From: JBAIYU01 sp036763085
Lineage (GTDB): Bacteria; Bacillota; Negativicutes; DSM-1736; Dendrosporobacteraceae
Reading direction: 5' to 3'
DNA length: 64,000 bases
NCBI RefSeq assembly: GCF_036763085.1
Contig: NZ_JBAIYU010000006.1
Location: forward strand, 43,751 to 107,750
Below are positions 7,641-16,837 of the stretch, piece after piece (position 1 is the stretch's first letter; each line of letters starts with the position of its first letter). The notes below the pieces were generated by a model, which was given only the letters and a program-made list of their open reading frames with translations, searched no databases and had not been told where the DNA came from. Position numbers and translations under genes: made by a program.

Positions 7641-9012
7641 TGTTCTGCTTATTGATTTCGGCAGCACTTACACTAAGATAACGGCAGTCGATGTAGAGCA
7701 GGAAATTATAATAGGTACGGCCAGAGGGATAACTACTGTCGAAACAGATATCACAGAAGGTCTAAATAAAGCCTTAAAAGAGTTGTTTTTACAAACTGGC
7801 AAGCTAGAATTTTCCAAAATTCTGGGATGTTCAAGTGCGGCCGGCGGTTTAAAAATGGTGGCAATCGGGTTGGTACCAGAATTAACAGCTGAAGCGGCAA
7901 AACGAGCTGCTTTAGGGGCCGGTGCAAAGGTGCTCAAAGTATTTGGTCATGAATTAAGTGAATACGAAATAACTGAGATAGCAGAGCTCAATCCTGATAT
8001 TATTCTTTTAGCTGGCGGAACAGATGGCGGAAACAAACAAGTCATACTACACAATGCCCAGATGCTGAAAAACTTGGGTAAAGATGTACCAATTGTTGTA
8101 GCCGGCAATAAATCAGTTACACCAACTGTTGTTAAAATATTGTCGGAGACCATGACGCAGGTTGTTCCATGTGCCAACGTGATGCCTAAACTGAATGAGC
8201 TTAATATTGAATCAGCTAGGGAAGTTATACGTGACATCTTTTTGCAAAGAATAATTGAGGCTAAAGGCATTAATAAAGCAAATAAGATGGTTGACCGAAT
8301 GGTTATGCCAACTCCGGCAGCAGTTTTAAAAGCTGCAGAACTTCTTAGTATTGGGACCAATAAAGAAAGTGGAATAGGCGATCTTATGGTAGTGGATATT
8401 GGGGGAGCAACAACTGATGTTTATTCTATAGCCAAAGGTGACCCAACTACCAATGCAGTACTTAGAGGTTTGCCAGAACCGTTCAGTAAGCGTACAGTTG
8501 AAGGTGATTTAGGAATGAGATACAGTGCTTCGCCTTTACTAAAGGCTGCTGGAGCTGAACTAATAGCCAAGTTTGCTAATGCTGATGAGAGTGAAGTTGC
8601 AGAGTATGTCGAGAAAGTAACAGCGGATATTGAATACTTGCCTCAGAACGTACAAGATAAAGGTATGGAAGTTGCAATGGGGCGGGCGTGCACTAAACTT
8701 GGAGCTGATCGTCATGTCGGGCAGTTGGAAACACATTATTCAGTTTTAGGTCAGGTTTTTGTCCAAACAGGTAAAGATCTGACAAACGTAAATAATGTAA
8801 TTGGAACTGGCGGAGTTATAATCTCAAACGAAAGACCTAATGACATATTAAAAGGTATTATTTTTGAAGATGCTAGTCCGCATGTGTTAAAGCCCAAAAA
8901 ACCGGAATTTGCAGTAGATAAAGATTACATTATGGCTTCAATGGGCTTATTGGGCGAGGACTATCCAGAACTTGCGATTCGAATGATGAAAAAATATATA
9001 GTACGGAGGTAA
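7633..9012 (+). CDS. glmL: Glutamate mutase-associated protein GlmL/MutL
   Basis: ASKHA-type ATPase-like protein always found between glmS and glmE; it is thought to help assemble or reactivate the mutase. Visible motifs: N-terminal VLLIDFGSTYTKITAVD, central LMVVDIGGATTDVYS (about 250-265) and a late GTGGVIISN segment. 459 residues is typical. It starts with GTG inside the end of glmS, so translation is likely coupled, and glmE follows after six bases. Confidence 0.94.
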   Translation: MNNVLLIDFGSTYTKITAVDVEQEIIIGTARGITTVETDITEGLNKALKELFLQTGKLEFSKILGCSSAAGGLKMVAIGLVPELTAEAAKRAALGAGAKVLKVFGHELSEYEITEIAELNPDIILLAGGTDGGNKQVILHNAQMLKNLGKDVPIVVAGNKSVTPTVVKILSETMTQVVPCANVMPKLNELNIESAREVIRDIFLQRIIEAKGINKANKMVDRMVMPTPAAVLKAAELLSIGTNKESGIGDLMVVDIGGATTDVYSIAKGDPTTNAVLRGLPEPFSKRTVEGDLGMRYSASPLLKAAGAELIAKFANADESEVAEYVEKVTADIEYLPQNVQDKGMEVAMGRACTKLGADRHVGQLETHYSVLGQVFVQTGKDLTNVNNVIGTGGVIISNERPNDILKGIIFEDASPHVLKPKKPEFAVDKDYIMASMGLLGEDYPELAIRMMKKYIVRR

Positions 9013-9018
9013 TATAAA

Positions 9019-10476
9019 ATGGAACTTAAAAATAAGAAATGGACACATGATGAGTTTTATGCAATTCGTGAAGATATACTAAAGCAGTGGCCAACAGGTG
9101 CTGAAGTTGATATGGCTGAGGCCTTCAAATATCACGAGACTATACCTGCAAAAAAACACTTTGCTAAGCGCCTTGTAAAAGCAAAGAAAAACGGCGAGAC
9201 GTTAACTCAGCCGCGTGCTGGTGTTGCACTGATTAATGAGCATATTAACTTGTTGAATTTTTTACGTACTGAGGGCGAAGCTGATCTATTACCAACTACG
9301 ATTGACAGTTATACCCGCCAGAATCAGTACAAAGAAGCTGAAAATGGTATTGAAGAGAGTAAACGTGCGGGTCGATCGCTGCTTAATGGTTTTCCTGCTG
9401 TTAACCATGGTGTAGCTGGCGTTCGCAAAGTAATTGAAAGTGTTGATGGTCCTCTGCAAGTTCGTCACGGCACTCCTGATGCTAGACTTCTTGGTGAAAT
9501 TACCTTAGCTGGCGGATACACAGCCTATGAAGGTGGCGGTATTTCCTATAACATCCCTTATGCTAAAAGTGTTTCTCTTGAGCAAACTATCTATGATTGG
9601 CAGTATTGTGATCGTTTGGTAGGTATTTATGCGGAGAATGGTATCGAAATTAACCGTGAACCATTTGGTCCTTTAACTGGTACTCTTGTTCCACCAAGTG
9701 TTTCCCACTCTGTTGCAATCATCGAAGGTATATTAGCTGCTGAGCAAGGGGTAAAAAACATTACTTTGGGTTATGGTCAATGCGGTAACTTATTCCAAGA
9801 TATTGCTGCAATAAAAGCGTTAGAGCAATTAGCTGATGAGTATTTTGCTAAAAATGGCTATAATGACTGTGTTCTTACGACTGTATTCCATCAGTGGATG
9901 GGTGGTTTCCCGCAGGATGAAGCTAAAGCTTTTGGTGTAATTTCCTGGGGGGCAGCGGCGGCTGCTTTAGCGAAGGCAACTAAAGTTATCGTAAAAACTC
10001 CACATGAAGCTCTAGGTATTCCGACTAAAGAAGCTAATGCGCAAGGATTGAAAGCAACTAAGCAGCTAATTAATATGCTAGCTGATCAGCCATTCCCTCT
10101 AAGCTCAGAAGTGCAAACTGAAATTGATATAATTAAAGCAGAAACTCGCTGCATCTTAGATAAAGTATTTGAGTTAGGAAATGGTGACTTTGCTAAGGGC
10201 ACAGTTAGTGCTTTTGCGGCAGGTGTTTTGGATGTACCTTTTGCACCAAGCAAATATTCACTCAATAAAATATTACCTGCTCGTGACAACCATGGTGCGG
10301 TACGCTTGTTCGACACTGGAAACCTTCCTTTTACCCAAGACATAATTGATTTCCATCGTATTAAAATTGAAGAGCGGGCAAACTCTGAAGGTCGTAAACC
10401 TAGCTTCCAAATGGTTATTGATGATATTTATGCAATCTCAAAAGGTCGCCTAGTAGGAAGGCCAAATAGAAGTTAA
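9019..10476 (+). CDS. glmE: Glutamate mutase (methylaspartate mutase) epsilon subunit
   Basis: Catalytic TIM-barrel subunit that binds glutamate and, with GlmS and adenosylcobalamin, performs the glycyl-radical carbon-skeleton rearrangement. 485 residues matches the family (about 483). Recognisable segments include QPRAGVALINEH, QVRHGTPDARLL, GGISYNIPYAKSVSLE, GPLTGTLVPPS and TLGYGQCGNLFQDIAA. A GGAGG site lies six bases before the ATG. Codon choice is smoother than in neighbouring genes, as expected for an abundant catabolic enzyme. Confidence 0.97.
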   Translation: MELKNKKWTHDEFYAIREDILKQWPTGAEVDMAEAFKYHETIPAKKHFAKRLVKAKKNGETLTQPRAGVALINEHINLLNFLRTEGEADLLPTTIDSYTRQNQYKEAENGIEESKRAGRSLLNGFPAVNHGVAGVRKVIESVDGPLQVRHGTPDARLLGEITLAGGYTAYEGGGISYNIPYAKSVSLEQTIYDWQYCDRLVGIYAENGIEINREPFGPLTGTLVPPSVSHSVAIIEGILAAEQGVKNITLGYGQCGNLFQDIAAIKALEQLADEYFAKNGYNDCVLTTVFHQWMGGFPQDEAKAFGVISWGAAAAALAKATKVIVKTPHEALGIPTKEANAQGLKATKQLINMLADQPFPLSSEVQTEIDIIKAETRCILDKVFELGNGDFAKGTVSAFAAGVLDVPFAPSKYSLNKILPARDNHGAVRLFDTGNLPFTQDIIDFHRIKIEERANSEGRKPSFQMVIDDIYAISKGRLVGRPNRS

Positions 10477-10515
10477 TAGCTTTTAAGTCTAAATTTGAGG
10501 GATGGAGATGTTATC

Positions 10516-11766
10516 ATGAAAATTATAGATGTAGTGTGTTCACGCGGTCTTACAGGTTTTTACTTTGATGATCAAAGAGCAATAAAAGCTAATGCTCATC
10601 ATGACGGCTTTACTTATAAAGGAACTCCGGTTACACCTGGTTTTGAAAAAGTACGTCAGGCTGGCGAATCAGTATCGGTAATGATAGTGCTTGAAGATGG
10701 CCAAGTTGCATATGGCGATTGTGCCGCTGTACAGTACAGCGGTGCAGGCGGCCGTGATCCTCTTTTTTTAGCTAAAGATTTCATCCCAGTAATTGAGTCT
10801 GATATTAAAAATCGCCTAGTAGGCCGGGAGTTAAATTCGTTTAAAGAGTTGGCTGAAGATATCGACAGTATGGTTGACCCTAATACAGGTCGATTAATCC
10901 ATACGGCACTAAGATACGGTGTGACCCAAGCTATTCTTGATGCAGTTGCTAAGGCAAAGAGAAAACTTATGTGTGAAGTAATAGCAGAAGAGTATGGTAC
11001 AACAGTTAGTACTAAGGAAATACCTGTCTTTACTCAAAGCGGCGATGATCGTTATAACAATGCGGATAAAATGATTATTAAAAAAGCTCAAGTTCTGCCG
11101 CATGCCCTTATTAATAATGTTGCAGAAAAGTTAGGTGCAAATGGCGAAATTTTGCTTGAGTATGTAGGTTGGCTAAAAGATCGAATTTTTGCTGTACGTA
11201 CAGAAGACGACTATCTGCCAACACTTCATATTGACGTTTACGGTACTTTCGGAATTGCGTTTAATAATGATATTGAGAAGATGGTTGAATATTTCCGTAA
11301 ATTAGAGCAGGCAGCTGCACCTTTAAAGCTACGTATTGAAGGTCCTATGGATGTTGAGGAACGTGATAAGCAGATTGATGCACTAGCTGAGTTAACTGCA
11401 CGTTTGCACCAAGAACAAATCAATGTTGAGATAGTAGCGGATGAGTGGTGCAATACTTTAGAAGACATTAAGTTATTTGCCGATAAGCGTGCTGGCGATA
11501 TGCTGCAGATTAAAACTCCGGATTTAGGCGGAATAAATAATATTATTGAGTCTATCCTCTATTGCAAAGAAAAGGGTGTAGGTGCTTATCAGGGCGGAAC
11601 TTGCAATGAAACAGATCGCTCAGCTCAGGTGTGTGTTCATATTGCAATGGCAACCCAGCCAGTACAAATGTTAGCTAAACCTGGTATGGGTGTCGATGAA
11701 GGATTAATGATAGTTTATAATGAAATGAACCGTATCCTTGCACTCCGTCAGGCGCGTAAATCATAG
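10516..11766 (+). CDS. mal: Methylaspartate ammonia-lyase
   Basis: Deaminates 3-methylaspartate to mesaconate; member of the enolase superfamily with Mg2+ and an active-site lysine. The start is taken at the ATG giving MKIIDVVCSRGLTGFYFDD, preceded by GGATGGAG, so the protein is 413 residues, exactly the family length. Seen: PHALINNV with the general-acid His (about 196), metal-ligand Asp/Glu in LHIDVYGT, RIEGPMD and VADEWCN, and the lysine of QIKTPDLGG (about 333). It lies 39 bp after glmE and is the second step of the methylaspartate pathway. Confidence 0.97.
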   Translation: MKIIDVVCSRGLTGFYFDDQRAIKANAHHDGFTYKGTPVTPGFEKVRQAGESVSVMIVLEDGQVAYGDCAAVQYSGAGGRDPLFLAKDFIPVIESDIKNRLVGRELNSFKELAEDIDSMVDPNTGRLIHTALRYGVTQAILDAVAKAKRKLMCEVIAEEYGTTVSTKEIPVFTQSGDDRYNNADKMIIKKAQVLPHALINNVAEKLGANGEILLEYVGWLKDRIFAVRTEDDYLPTLHIDVYGTFGIAFNNDIEKMVEYFRKLEQAAAPLKLRIEGPMDVEERDKQIDALAELTARLHQEQINVEIVADEWCNTLEDIKLFADKRAGDMLQIKTPDLGGINNIIESILYCKEKGVGAYQGGTCNETDRSAQVCVHIAMATQPVQMLAKPGMGVDEGLMIVYNEMNRILALRQARKS

Positions 11767-11823
11767 TACTAAACTAAATATAACTGGCTTATACTCAGTA
11801 AAAATTTTAAAATATAGGTAAGC

Positions 11824-11868
11824 CCACGACATCGGCATTCGATCAACTGATTGAATGCCGTAACGTGG
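11824..11868 (+). other. Stable intercistronic hairpin between mal and the P-loop/SAD gene
   Basis: Nested stem CCACG + CGGCATTC pairing with GAATGCCG + CGTGG, separated by small internal loops, closed by a 12-nt loop. No T-run follows, so it is not a standard terminator; an mRNA stability or processing element is possible. Confidence 0.6.
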
Positions 11869-11900
11869 TTATAAGGAAAACTACGCTTGGGGGAATATAA

Positions 11901-12833
11901 ATGAAATCTATGATGCTTGAGCAGTTAATGTATGCCAGTTATTTTGCACCTCGCGGTCGAAATAGGATGTATATACTCGGTCAGCAAGTAAGTGAGCGTT
12001 ATCTCTCGCCGCTGGATCGATTGATCGGTGTGATTGGTGATGCAGGTGCTGGTAAATCGTCAATGATAAAAGGTATGTTTCCTGGATTAGAGCTTACAAA
12101 TGATGACGACGGCGTTAATGTTCGTCCGCTGCCGCTGCTTAAAAATATTGATAAGGGTTTTTTTACAAGTCATACATACCATGTCGATATTCGTTTTGAA
12201 TCTGCGTTTACTCAAATATATGTGATAGCTGACGCTGTTAAAAGAGCACTTATGCAAAACAAGAGGGTTATTGTTGAGCACTTTGATTTGTTATACCCAG
12301 TCTTAGGGGAAAACGCCGATGTCTTAATTGGTGTTGGCGGTGATGTTATAGTAGTAAGACCAACTACTTTTGGCCCTTTCCCGGATGAGATTATAAATGT
12401 TGTAACAAAGACGCTGCGCTACCGTAAGATGGCTCATACTGCTGAGGATATAACATCGCGGATTTTACTGCATGATTATGGTGCTATATTGCCGTTTGGT
12501 CATCGTGATGTTCATAATGGCTTTGTTCTTGAATACCCATTACCATTAGATGCTGACCTAACTGAGGTCGAAAAGAAAGTAAAGCGGCTTATAGATGAGG
12601 GTCTTTCAGTCTGTTATGTTGATGAAGGTCATATTAAGTTAGGCGAGGATTTGTGGGTTTGCTCAGGACCGCGGACTCATGTTCGTAATACAGAAGACAT
12701 TGAGAATTTTAGATTAATACATGAGTATAAATATGATCCTAAAACTAATTCTTATCTGATTATCGGCGTAGTTGGCCCGAACTCGGACAATCTCGACGGG
12801 TTTGCTGGGCTCAGTTACGCGGCAACTATTTAA
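11901..12833 (+). CDS. P-loop NTPase fused to an alanyl-tRNA-synthetase-like 'second additional' domain
   Basis: 310 residues. A Walker A motif GDAGAGKSS (about 46-54) is followed by FPGLELTNDDDGVNVRPLPLL. The C-terminal third has ILLHDYGAILPFGHRDVHNG and CSGPRTHVRNTEDI, which closely resembles the Cys/His metal-site region of the tRNA-editing SAD domain of AlaRS (CxGTHVxNTxEI). No class II synthetase core is present. I recall proteins of this architecture annotated in anaerobic Firmicutes; the function is not established. Its place between mal and the citD-E-F-C genes suggests an accessory role in methylaspartate/citramalate metabolism. Confidence 0.7.
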   Translation: MKSMMLEQLMYASYFAPRGRNRMYILGQQVSERYLSPLDRLIGVIGDAGAGKSSMIKGMFPGLELTNDDDGVNVRPLPLLKNIDKGFFTSHTYHVDIRFESAFTQIYVIADAVKRALMQNKRVIVEHFDLLYPVLGENADVLIGVGGDVIVVRPTTFGPFPDEIINVVTKTLRYRKMAHTAEDITSRILLHDYGAILPFGHRDVHNGFVLEYPLPLDADLTEVEKKVKRLIDEGLSVCYVDEGHIKLGEDLWVCSGPRTHVRNTEDIENFRLIHEYKYDPKTNSYLIIGVVGPNSDNLDGFAGLSYAATI

Positions 12834-12866
12834 TTCAAGTAGATTAAATATATACGGAGGTATCTC

Positions 12867-13160
12867 ATGAGTAGTTTAATTAAGACAGCCCAGGCAGGGA
12901 CGCTGGAGTCTGGTGATATCATGATAACAATAGCTCCAGCAACAACTGAGGGTGGCGTATTACTAGATTTGGACAGTATAGTACTGGCTCAGTATGGTAC
13001 AGCTATCAGAAAAACTATCCTTGATATCATTAGTGAATTAGGCGTAACTGATATTTATATTAAGGCAGTCGATCGTGGTGCGCTAGATTGTACTATCAAG
13101 GCGCGGACGCTTACAGCACTTGGACGAGCAGGAGTTGTGTGTGAGGGGGAACTATTATAA
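12867..13160 (+). CDS. citD: Citrate (or citramalate) lyase acyl carrier protein, gamma subunit
   Basis: 97 residues, normal for CitD. The N-terminal AQAGTLESGDIMITI contains the serine (about residue 15) to which the phosphoribosyl-dephospho-CoA prosthetic group is attached. It precedes citE with a one-base overlap. CitX and CitG, which make and attach the group, are not in this window. In a glmSLE-mal context the complex may cleave (S)-citramalate to acetate and pyruvate instead of citrate to acetate and oxaloacetate; the two lyases have the same subunit design. Confidence 0.93.
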   Translation: MSSLIKTAQAGTLESGDIMITIAPATTEGGVLLDLDSIVLAQYGTAIRKTILDIISELGVTDIYIKAVDRGALDCTIKARTLTALGRAGVVCEGELL

Positions 13161-14032
13161 TGGAATTGCGCAGAAGTATGCTGTTTATTCCTGGCAATAG
13201 TCCAGGGATGCTTCAAAATGGTGGTGTTTTTGGGGCAGATGCGGTTATCTTAGATTTAGAGGATGCTGTGGCGCCTAATGAAAAAGATGCTGCTCGGATA
13301 CTTGTAGCCCATGCATTAAACAATGTTGATTATGGCGCTAGTGAGAAAGTAGTAAGAATTAATCCGCTAGATACATTTGGCCATGAGGATATTAAAGCAA
13401 TTGTTCCTTGTGAGCCAGGCGCTTTAATGGTACCAAAGGTACAAACCGCCGAGGATATTAAAAAGGTTGTTGAACTTGTAGCGGCTGCTGAGCGTACAGG
13501 TCAAAAGGCAGTAAAAATAGTCGCGCTGCTAGAAACGCCGCAAGGTATTCACGAGGCTTATAATATTGCTAAAGCCGATCAAAGAGTAGTTGCTCTGGCT
13601 TTAGGTGCAGAAGATTACACTGCAGCATTGGGAGCAAAGAGGACAAAGGAAGGGACTGAAATATTTACGGTCCGTTCTATGATTGTAAATGCTGCGTCGG
13701 CTGCAGGAATACAATCAATAGACACACCTTTCACTGATGCAAACGATGAAGAAGGCCTGCTTCAAGATACTATAGTTGCTAAGCAATTTGGGTTTAAGGG
13801 TAAAATGGCGATTAATCCTCGACAGGTTGACGTTATTCATGGCGTTTATAATCCTAGTGACACAGATATTGAATGGGCGCAGCAAGTAATTGAAGCACTT
13901 AGAAAAGCAGAGGCGGAAGGGTCCGGAGTAGCCTCACTTAATGGTAAAATGGTTGATGCGCCTATAGTAAGCCGCGCACATAATATAATATTTTTGGCGC
14001 AGTTGTTAGGTTTGCGAAAGGAGATTGAGTAA
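13160..14032 (+). CDS. citE: Citrate (or citramalate) lyase beta subunit
   Basis: HpcH/HpaI-type TIM barrel that cleaves the acyl-ACP thioester. Seen: N-terminal RSMLFIPGNSPGMLQ, ILDLEDAVAPNEKDAAR (metal/CoA region), VRINPLDT, ALLETPQGI and LALGAEDYTAALG. 290 residues is typical. Start and stop each overlap the neighbours by one base, so citD-E-F are translationally coupled. The HpcH fold also fits citramalyl cleavage, which the upstream genes make likely. Confidence 0.94.
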   Translation: MELRRSMLFIPGNSPGMLQNGGVFGADAVILDLEDAVAPNEKDAARILVAHALNNVDYGASEKVVRINPLDTFGHEDIKAIVPCEPGALMVPKVQTAEDIKKVVELVAAAERTGQKAVKIVALLETPQGIHEAYNIAKADQRVVALALGAEDYTAALGAKRTKEGTEIFTVRSMIVNAASAAGIQSIDTPFTDANDEEGLLQDTIVAKQFGFKGKMAINPRQVDVIHGVYNPSDTDIEWAQQVIEALRKAEAEGSGVASLNGKMVDAPIVSRAHNIIFLAQLLGLRKEIE

Positions 14033-15573
14033 TGAAGAATGCAATTGGCAGGGAAATACCTGAATCAATTCCTGGTTATCAAACCCCGATACTTTTCGCA
14101 GGTGCTTTCAATACAAAACCTGGTATGAATAGGCAGGCACCTTGCGTAAAGGCAATTCGTCCAAGTGAGACCAAACTAACCGATAGTCTCGAAGCGGTTT
14201 TCAAAAAGATTCCAATTACTGATGGTATGACTTTATCTTTCCACCATCATTTCCGTAATGGTGATGGCGTTGTTAATATGGTTTTAGCTGTTGCGGCTAA
14301 ACTAGGCTTGAAAAATTTAAAAGTGGCTTTAAGTTCTGTTTTTCCGGTTCATGCACCATTAGTTGACCATATGAAAAATGGCGTGGTAACAGCCTTGGAT
14401 ACAAACTATATGTCTGGACCTGTAGCCCAAGCAATATCAAGAGGGGTACTTGAAAAGCCAGTTGTTCTGAGAACACATGGTGGCCGCGCTCGTGCTATAG
14501 AGTGTGGACAGCTTAAAATAGACGTGGCGTTTATCGCGGCGCCAGCAGCAGATGATTATGGTAATATTAATGGGGTTCAAGGACCAACTGCGTGCGGATC
14601 GTTAGGTTACGCAATTCCTGATGCCGAGTACGCCGATAATGTTGTTGCGGTAACGGATTATTTGGTTGAATATCCGCTTACGCCTGTATCCATTCCGCAA
14701 ACGAGAGTTGATTATGTTGTAAAAGTTGACTGTATTGGTGATCCTAAGGGTATAGTTTCTGGCACAACCCGGATAACCAAAGACCCAGTAGGTTTAAAAA
14801 TAGCAGAGACGGCAGCTAATGTAATAAAAGCAGCAGGGTTAATTAAGGAAGGATTCTCTTTCCAAACAGGCGCTGGTGGAGCATCTTTAGCTACGGCTCA
14901 TTTTGTTCGCAAAATGATGGAAAAAGAAAATATTAGCGGTAGTTTTGCTCTTGGCGGTATAACAGGGTACATGGTTGAAATGTTGGAAAAAGGCTTATTT
15001 AAGAAACTAATGGATGTACAAGGTTTTGATCTTGAAGCGATACGATCAATTGCTGCAAATCCAAACCATATGGAAATTAGTGCGAACTTTTACGCCAGCC
15101 CATTTAATAATGGTTGTGCCGTTAACAAATTGGACGCCGTTATCTTAGGTGCTACAGAAATTGACACTGACTTTAATGTTAACGTAGTTACAGGATCAGA
15201 TGGCGTAATTATGGGCGGCTCTGGAGGTCATGCTGATGCTGCAGCTGGTGCTAAAGTCACAATAGTAGTAGCAAACCTTCTGCGCGGACGCTTACCAATT
15301 ATAGTAGAGCAAGTTTTAACAGCTACAACACCAGGAGAGACTATTGATGTGCTTGTAACAGAGCGCGGTGTTGCTGTTAATCCTCGTCGTCCAGAATTGC
15401 GTGATAAGCTTCTTGCAGCAGGAATTACTGTTAAGGATATTAAGGAACTGAAAAGCATTGCTGAAAGCATTGCTGGAGCGCCAGATAAGCTGGTTACTGG
15501 TCAACGTGTCGTCGCAATAGTAGAATATCGTGATGGAACCGTTATTGATGTTGTTCGGCAATTGGAGGACTAG
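14032..15573 (+). CDS. citF: Citrate (or citramalate) lyase alpha subunit (CoA/ACP transferase)
   Basis: 513 residues, the normal length. It exchanges the acetyl group on the ACP arm for the substrate acid, generating the acyl-ACP that CitE cleaves. Seen: IPITDGMTLSFHHHFRNGDGVVN near residue 65, THGGRARAIECGQLKIDVAFIAAPAAD, FSFQTGAGGASLA and VVTGSDGVIMGGSGGHADAAAG. One-base overlap with citE; citC follows three bases after the stop, completing a tight citDEFC operon. Confidence 0.95.
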   Translation: MKNAIGREIPESIPGYQTPILFAGAFNTKPGMNRQAPCVKAIRPSETKLTDSLEAVFKKIPITDGMTLSFHHHFRNGDGVVNMVLAVAAKLGLKNLKVALSSVFPVHAPLVDHMKNGVVTALDTNYMSGPVAQAISRGVLEKPVVLRTHGGRARAIECGQLKIDVAFIAAPAADDYGNINGVQGPTACGSLGYAIPDAEYADNVVAVTDYLVEYPLTPVSIPQTRVDYVVKVDCIGDPKGIVSGTTRITKDPVGLKIAETAANVIKAAGLIKEGFSFQTGAGGASLATAHFVRKMMEKENISGSFALGGITGYMVEMLEKGLFKKLMDVQGFDLEAIRSIAANPNHMEISANFYASPFNNGCAVNKLDAVILGATEIDTDFNVNVVTGSDGVIMGGSGGHADAAAGAKVTIVVANLLRGRLPIIVEQVLTATTPGETIDVLVTERGVAVNPRRPELRDKLLAAGITVKDIKELKSIAESIAGAPDKLVTGQRVVAIVEYRDGTVIDVVRQLED

Positions 15574-15576
15574 CTA

Positions 15577-16626
15577 ATGAATTGGGGCGATTTTGAAGAA
15601 CGAGTAATAGATCTTAAAAATGAGAAGCAAGTGACAATTATAAAACAATTTCTTGCCCGTTTTGATCTAAGTTTTTCGGCCCAAGTTGATTATACGATTG
15701 CTTTATATAAGGAAGGTAAAATCGCTGGTACGGGTTCGTTTTGTGGTGAGGTCTTACGTAATATCGCAATTGATGATGCTTTTCAGGGCGAAGGACTTAC
15801 TGCAACAATAGTTACTAAACTTATAACCGAAGCTAGTAGGAGAGGTATCTTTCATTATTTCATATTTACAAAACCGGATAAGGCATATTTATTTAGTGCA
15901 CTTGGTTTTAATGAAGTTGGCAGAGCTGAACCTTATGCGGTTTTACTTGAGTCAGGCATTGGCTCGATTGGTAGTTATTGCCGGGAAATAGCGAATAATA
16001 TCGTTGAGATGCCAGAAGGTAAAAGAGCAGCATTGGTAGTAAATTGCAACCCTTTTACTTTAGGACATAAAGCTGTAATCACTAAAGCCGCTGCGGAGAA
16101 TGATTCTGTTATTGTCATGGTAGTTAGTGAAGAAGGTTCAGTATTTCCTTTTGATGTTAGATTTAGATTAGTCAAAGAAGGTTTAGCTGAGTTTAATAAT
16201 ATAGCAGTTGTCCCAGGGGGGAAATATGTTGTATCTTCGGCCACCTTTCCAGGCTACTTTACTAGAGGGAATGAGACCGTAACGGCACAAACCCGTCTTG
16301 ACGCAGAGATATTCGCATCTAGAATTGCTCCTGAGCTCAAAATCAGCAGCCGGTATGTAGGTGATGAGCCTTACTGCTTAGTTACTAGGGCTTATAATGA
16401 AGCGTTAACAGATATACTGCCTCAACGCGGTATATCTGTTAAGATAATGGATAGAATTACAGTTAACGGCGAAGTTATAAGTGCATCACGAGTAAGAGCT
16501 TTAATTAAGGATGAAAAATGGGCTGAGATAAGTAGTCTAGTTCCGGATACAACTTATAAATATTTAATTTCCGCTGAAGCAAAACCGATAATCGACAAGG
16601 TTATACATAATAAATCACGCCATTAG
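15577..16626 (+). CDS. citC: [Citrate (pro-3S)-lyase] ligase (or citramalate lyase ligase)
   Basis: Activates the lyase by ATP-dependent acetylation of the ACP prosthetic group. Two domains are visible: a GNAT-like N-terminal half (YTIALYKEGKIAGTGSFCGEVLRNIAIDDAFQGEGL) and a C-terminal nucleotidyltransferase half opening with VVNCNPFTLGHKAVI, whose xPFTxGH motif binds ATP. 349 residues fits CitC. It is the last gene before a strong terminator. In most citrate fermenters citC comes first; here it is last. Confidence 0.93.
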   Translation: MNWGDFEERVIDLKNEKQVTIIKQFLARFDLSFSAQVDYTIALYKEGKIAGTGSFCGEVLRNIAIDDAFQGEGLTATIVTKLITEASRRGIFHYFIFTKPDKAYLFSALGFNEVGRAEPYAVLLESGIGSIGSYCREIANNIVEMPEGKRAALVVNCNPFTLGHKAVITKAAAENDSVIVMVVSEEGSVFPFDVRFRLVKEGLAEFNNIAVVPGGKYVVSSATFPGYFTRGNETVTAQTRLDAEIFASRIAPELKISSRYVGDEPYCLVTRAYNEALTDILPQRGISVKIMDRITVNGEVISASRVRALIKDEKWAEISSLVPDTTYKYLISAEAKPIIDKVIHNKSRH

Positions 16627-16680
16627 TCGGAAAATTCGCAATAATGTCATGGCGCTAATTGCAGTTTTTGGCAAAATATA

Positions 16681-16746
16681 AAAGTGCGATAGAACCAAAA
16701 AAGCCAGTAATTTCAAGGGTTTTTTCGCTATCGCACTTTTTTTGTT
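16681..16746 (+). terminator. Terminator of the glm-mal-cit operon
   Basis: A 12-bp perfect stem (AAAGTGCGATAG / CTATCGCACTTT) with a long loop and a run of Ts. Confidence 0.88.
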
Positions 16747-16762
16747 TTCTTGCCCAAAATGG

Positions 16763-16791
16763 TTGTCAACCTAAAGTAATTGTGCTATTAT
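16763..16791 (+). promoter_or_regulatory. Promoter of fumarase operon
   Basis: TTGTCA, 17-bp spacer, TATTAT; about 46 bases upstream of the fumarase alpha start, downstream of a terminator, so a new transcription unit begins here. Confidence 0.7.
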
Positions 16792-16837
16792 TGTGAATAT
16801 AAATGCATACATAATATTACAAATTAGGAGGGTTTGC

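Noticed and set aside
15228..15561. Minus-strand ORFs of about 80 aa inside citF
   Set aside because: Shadows of a well-conserved coding region; no start signals.
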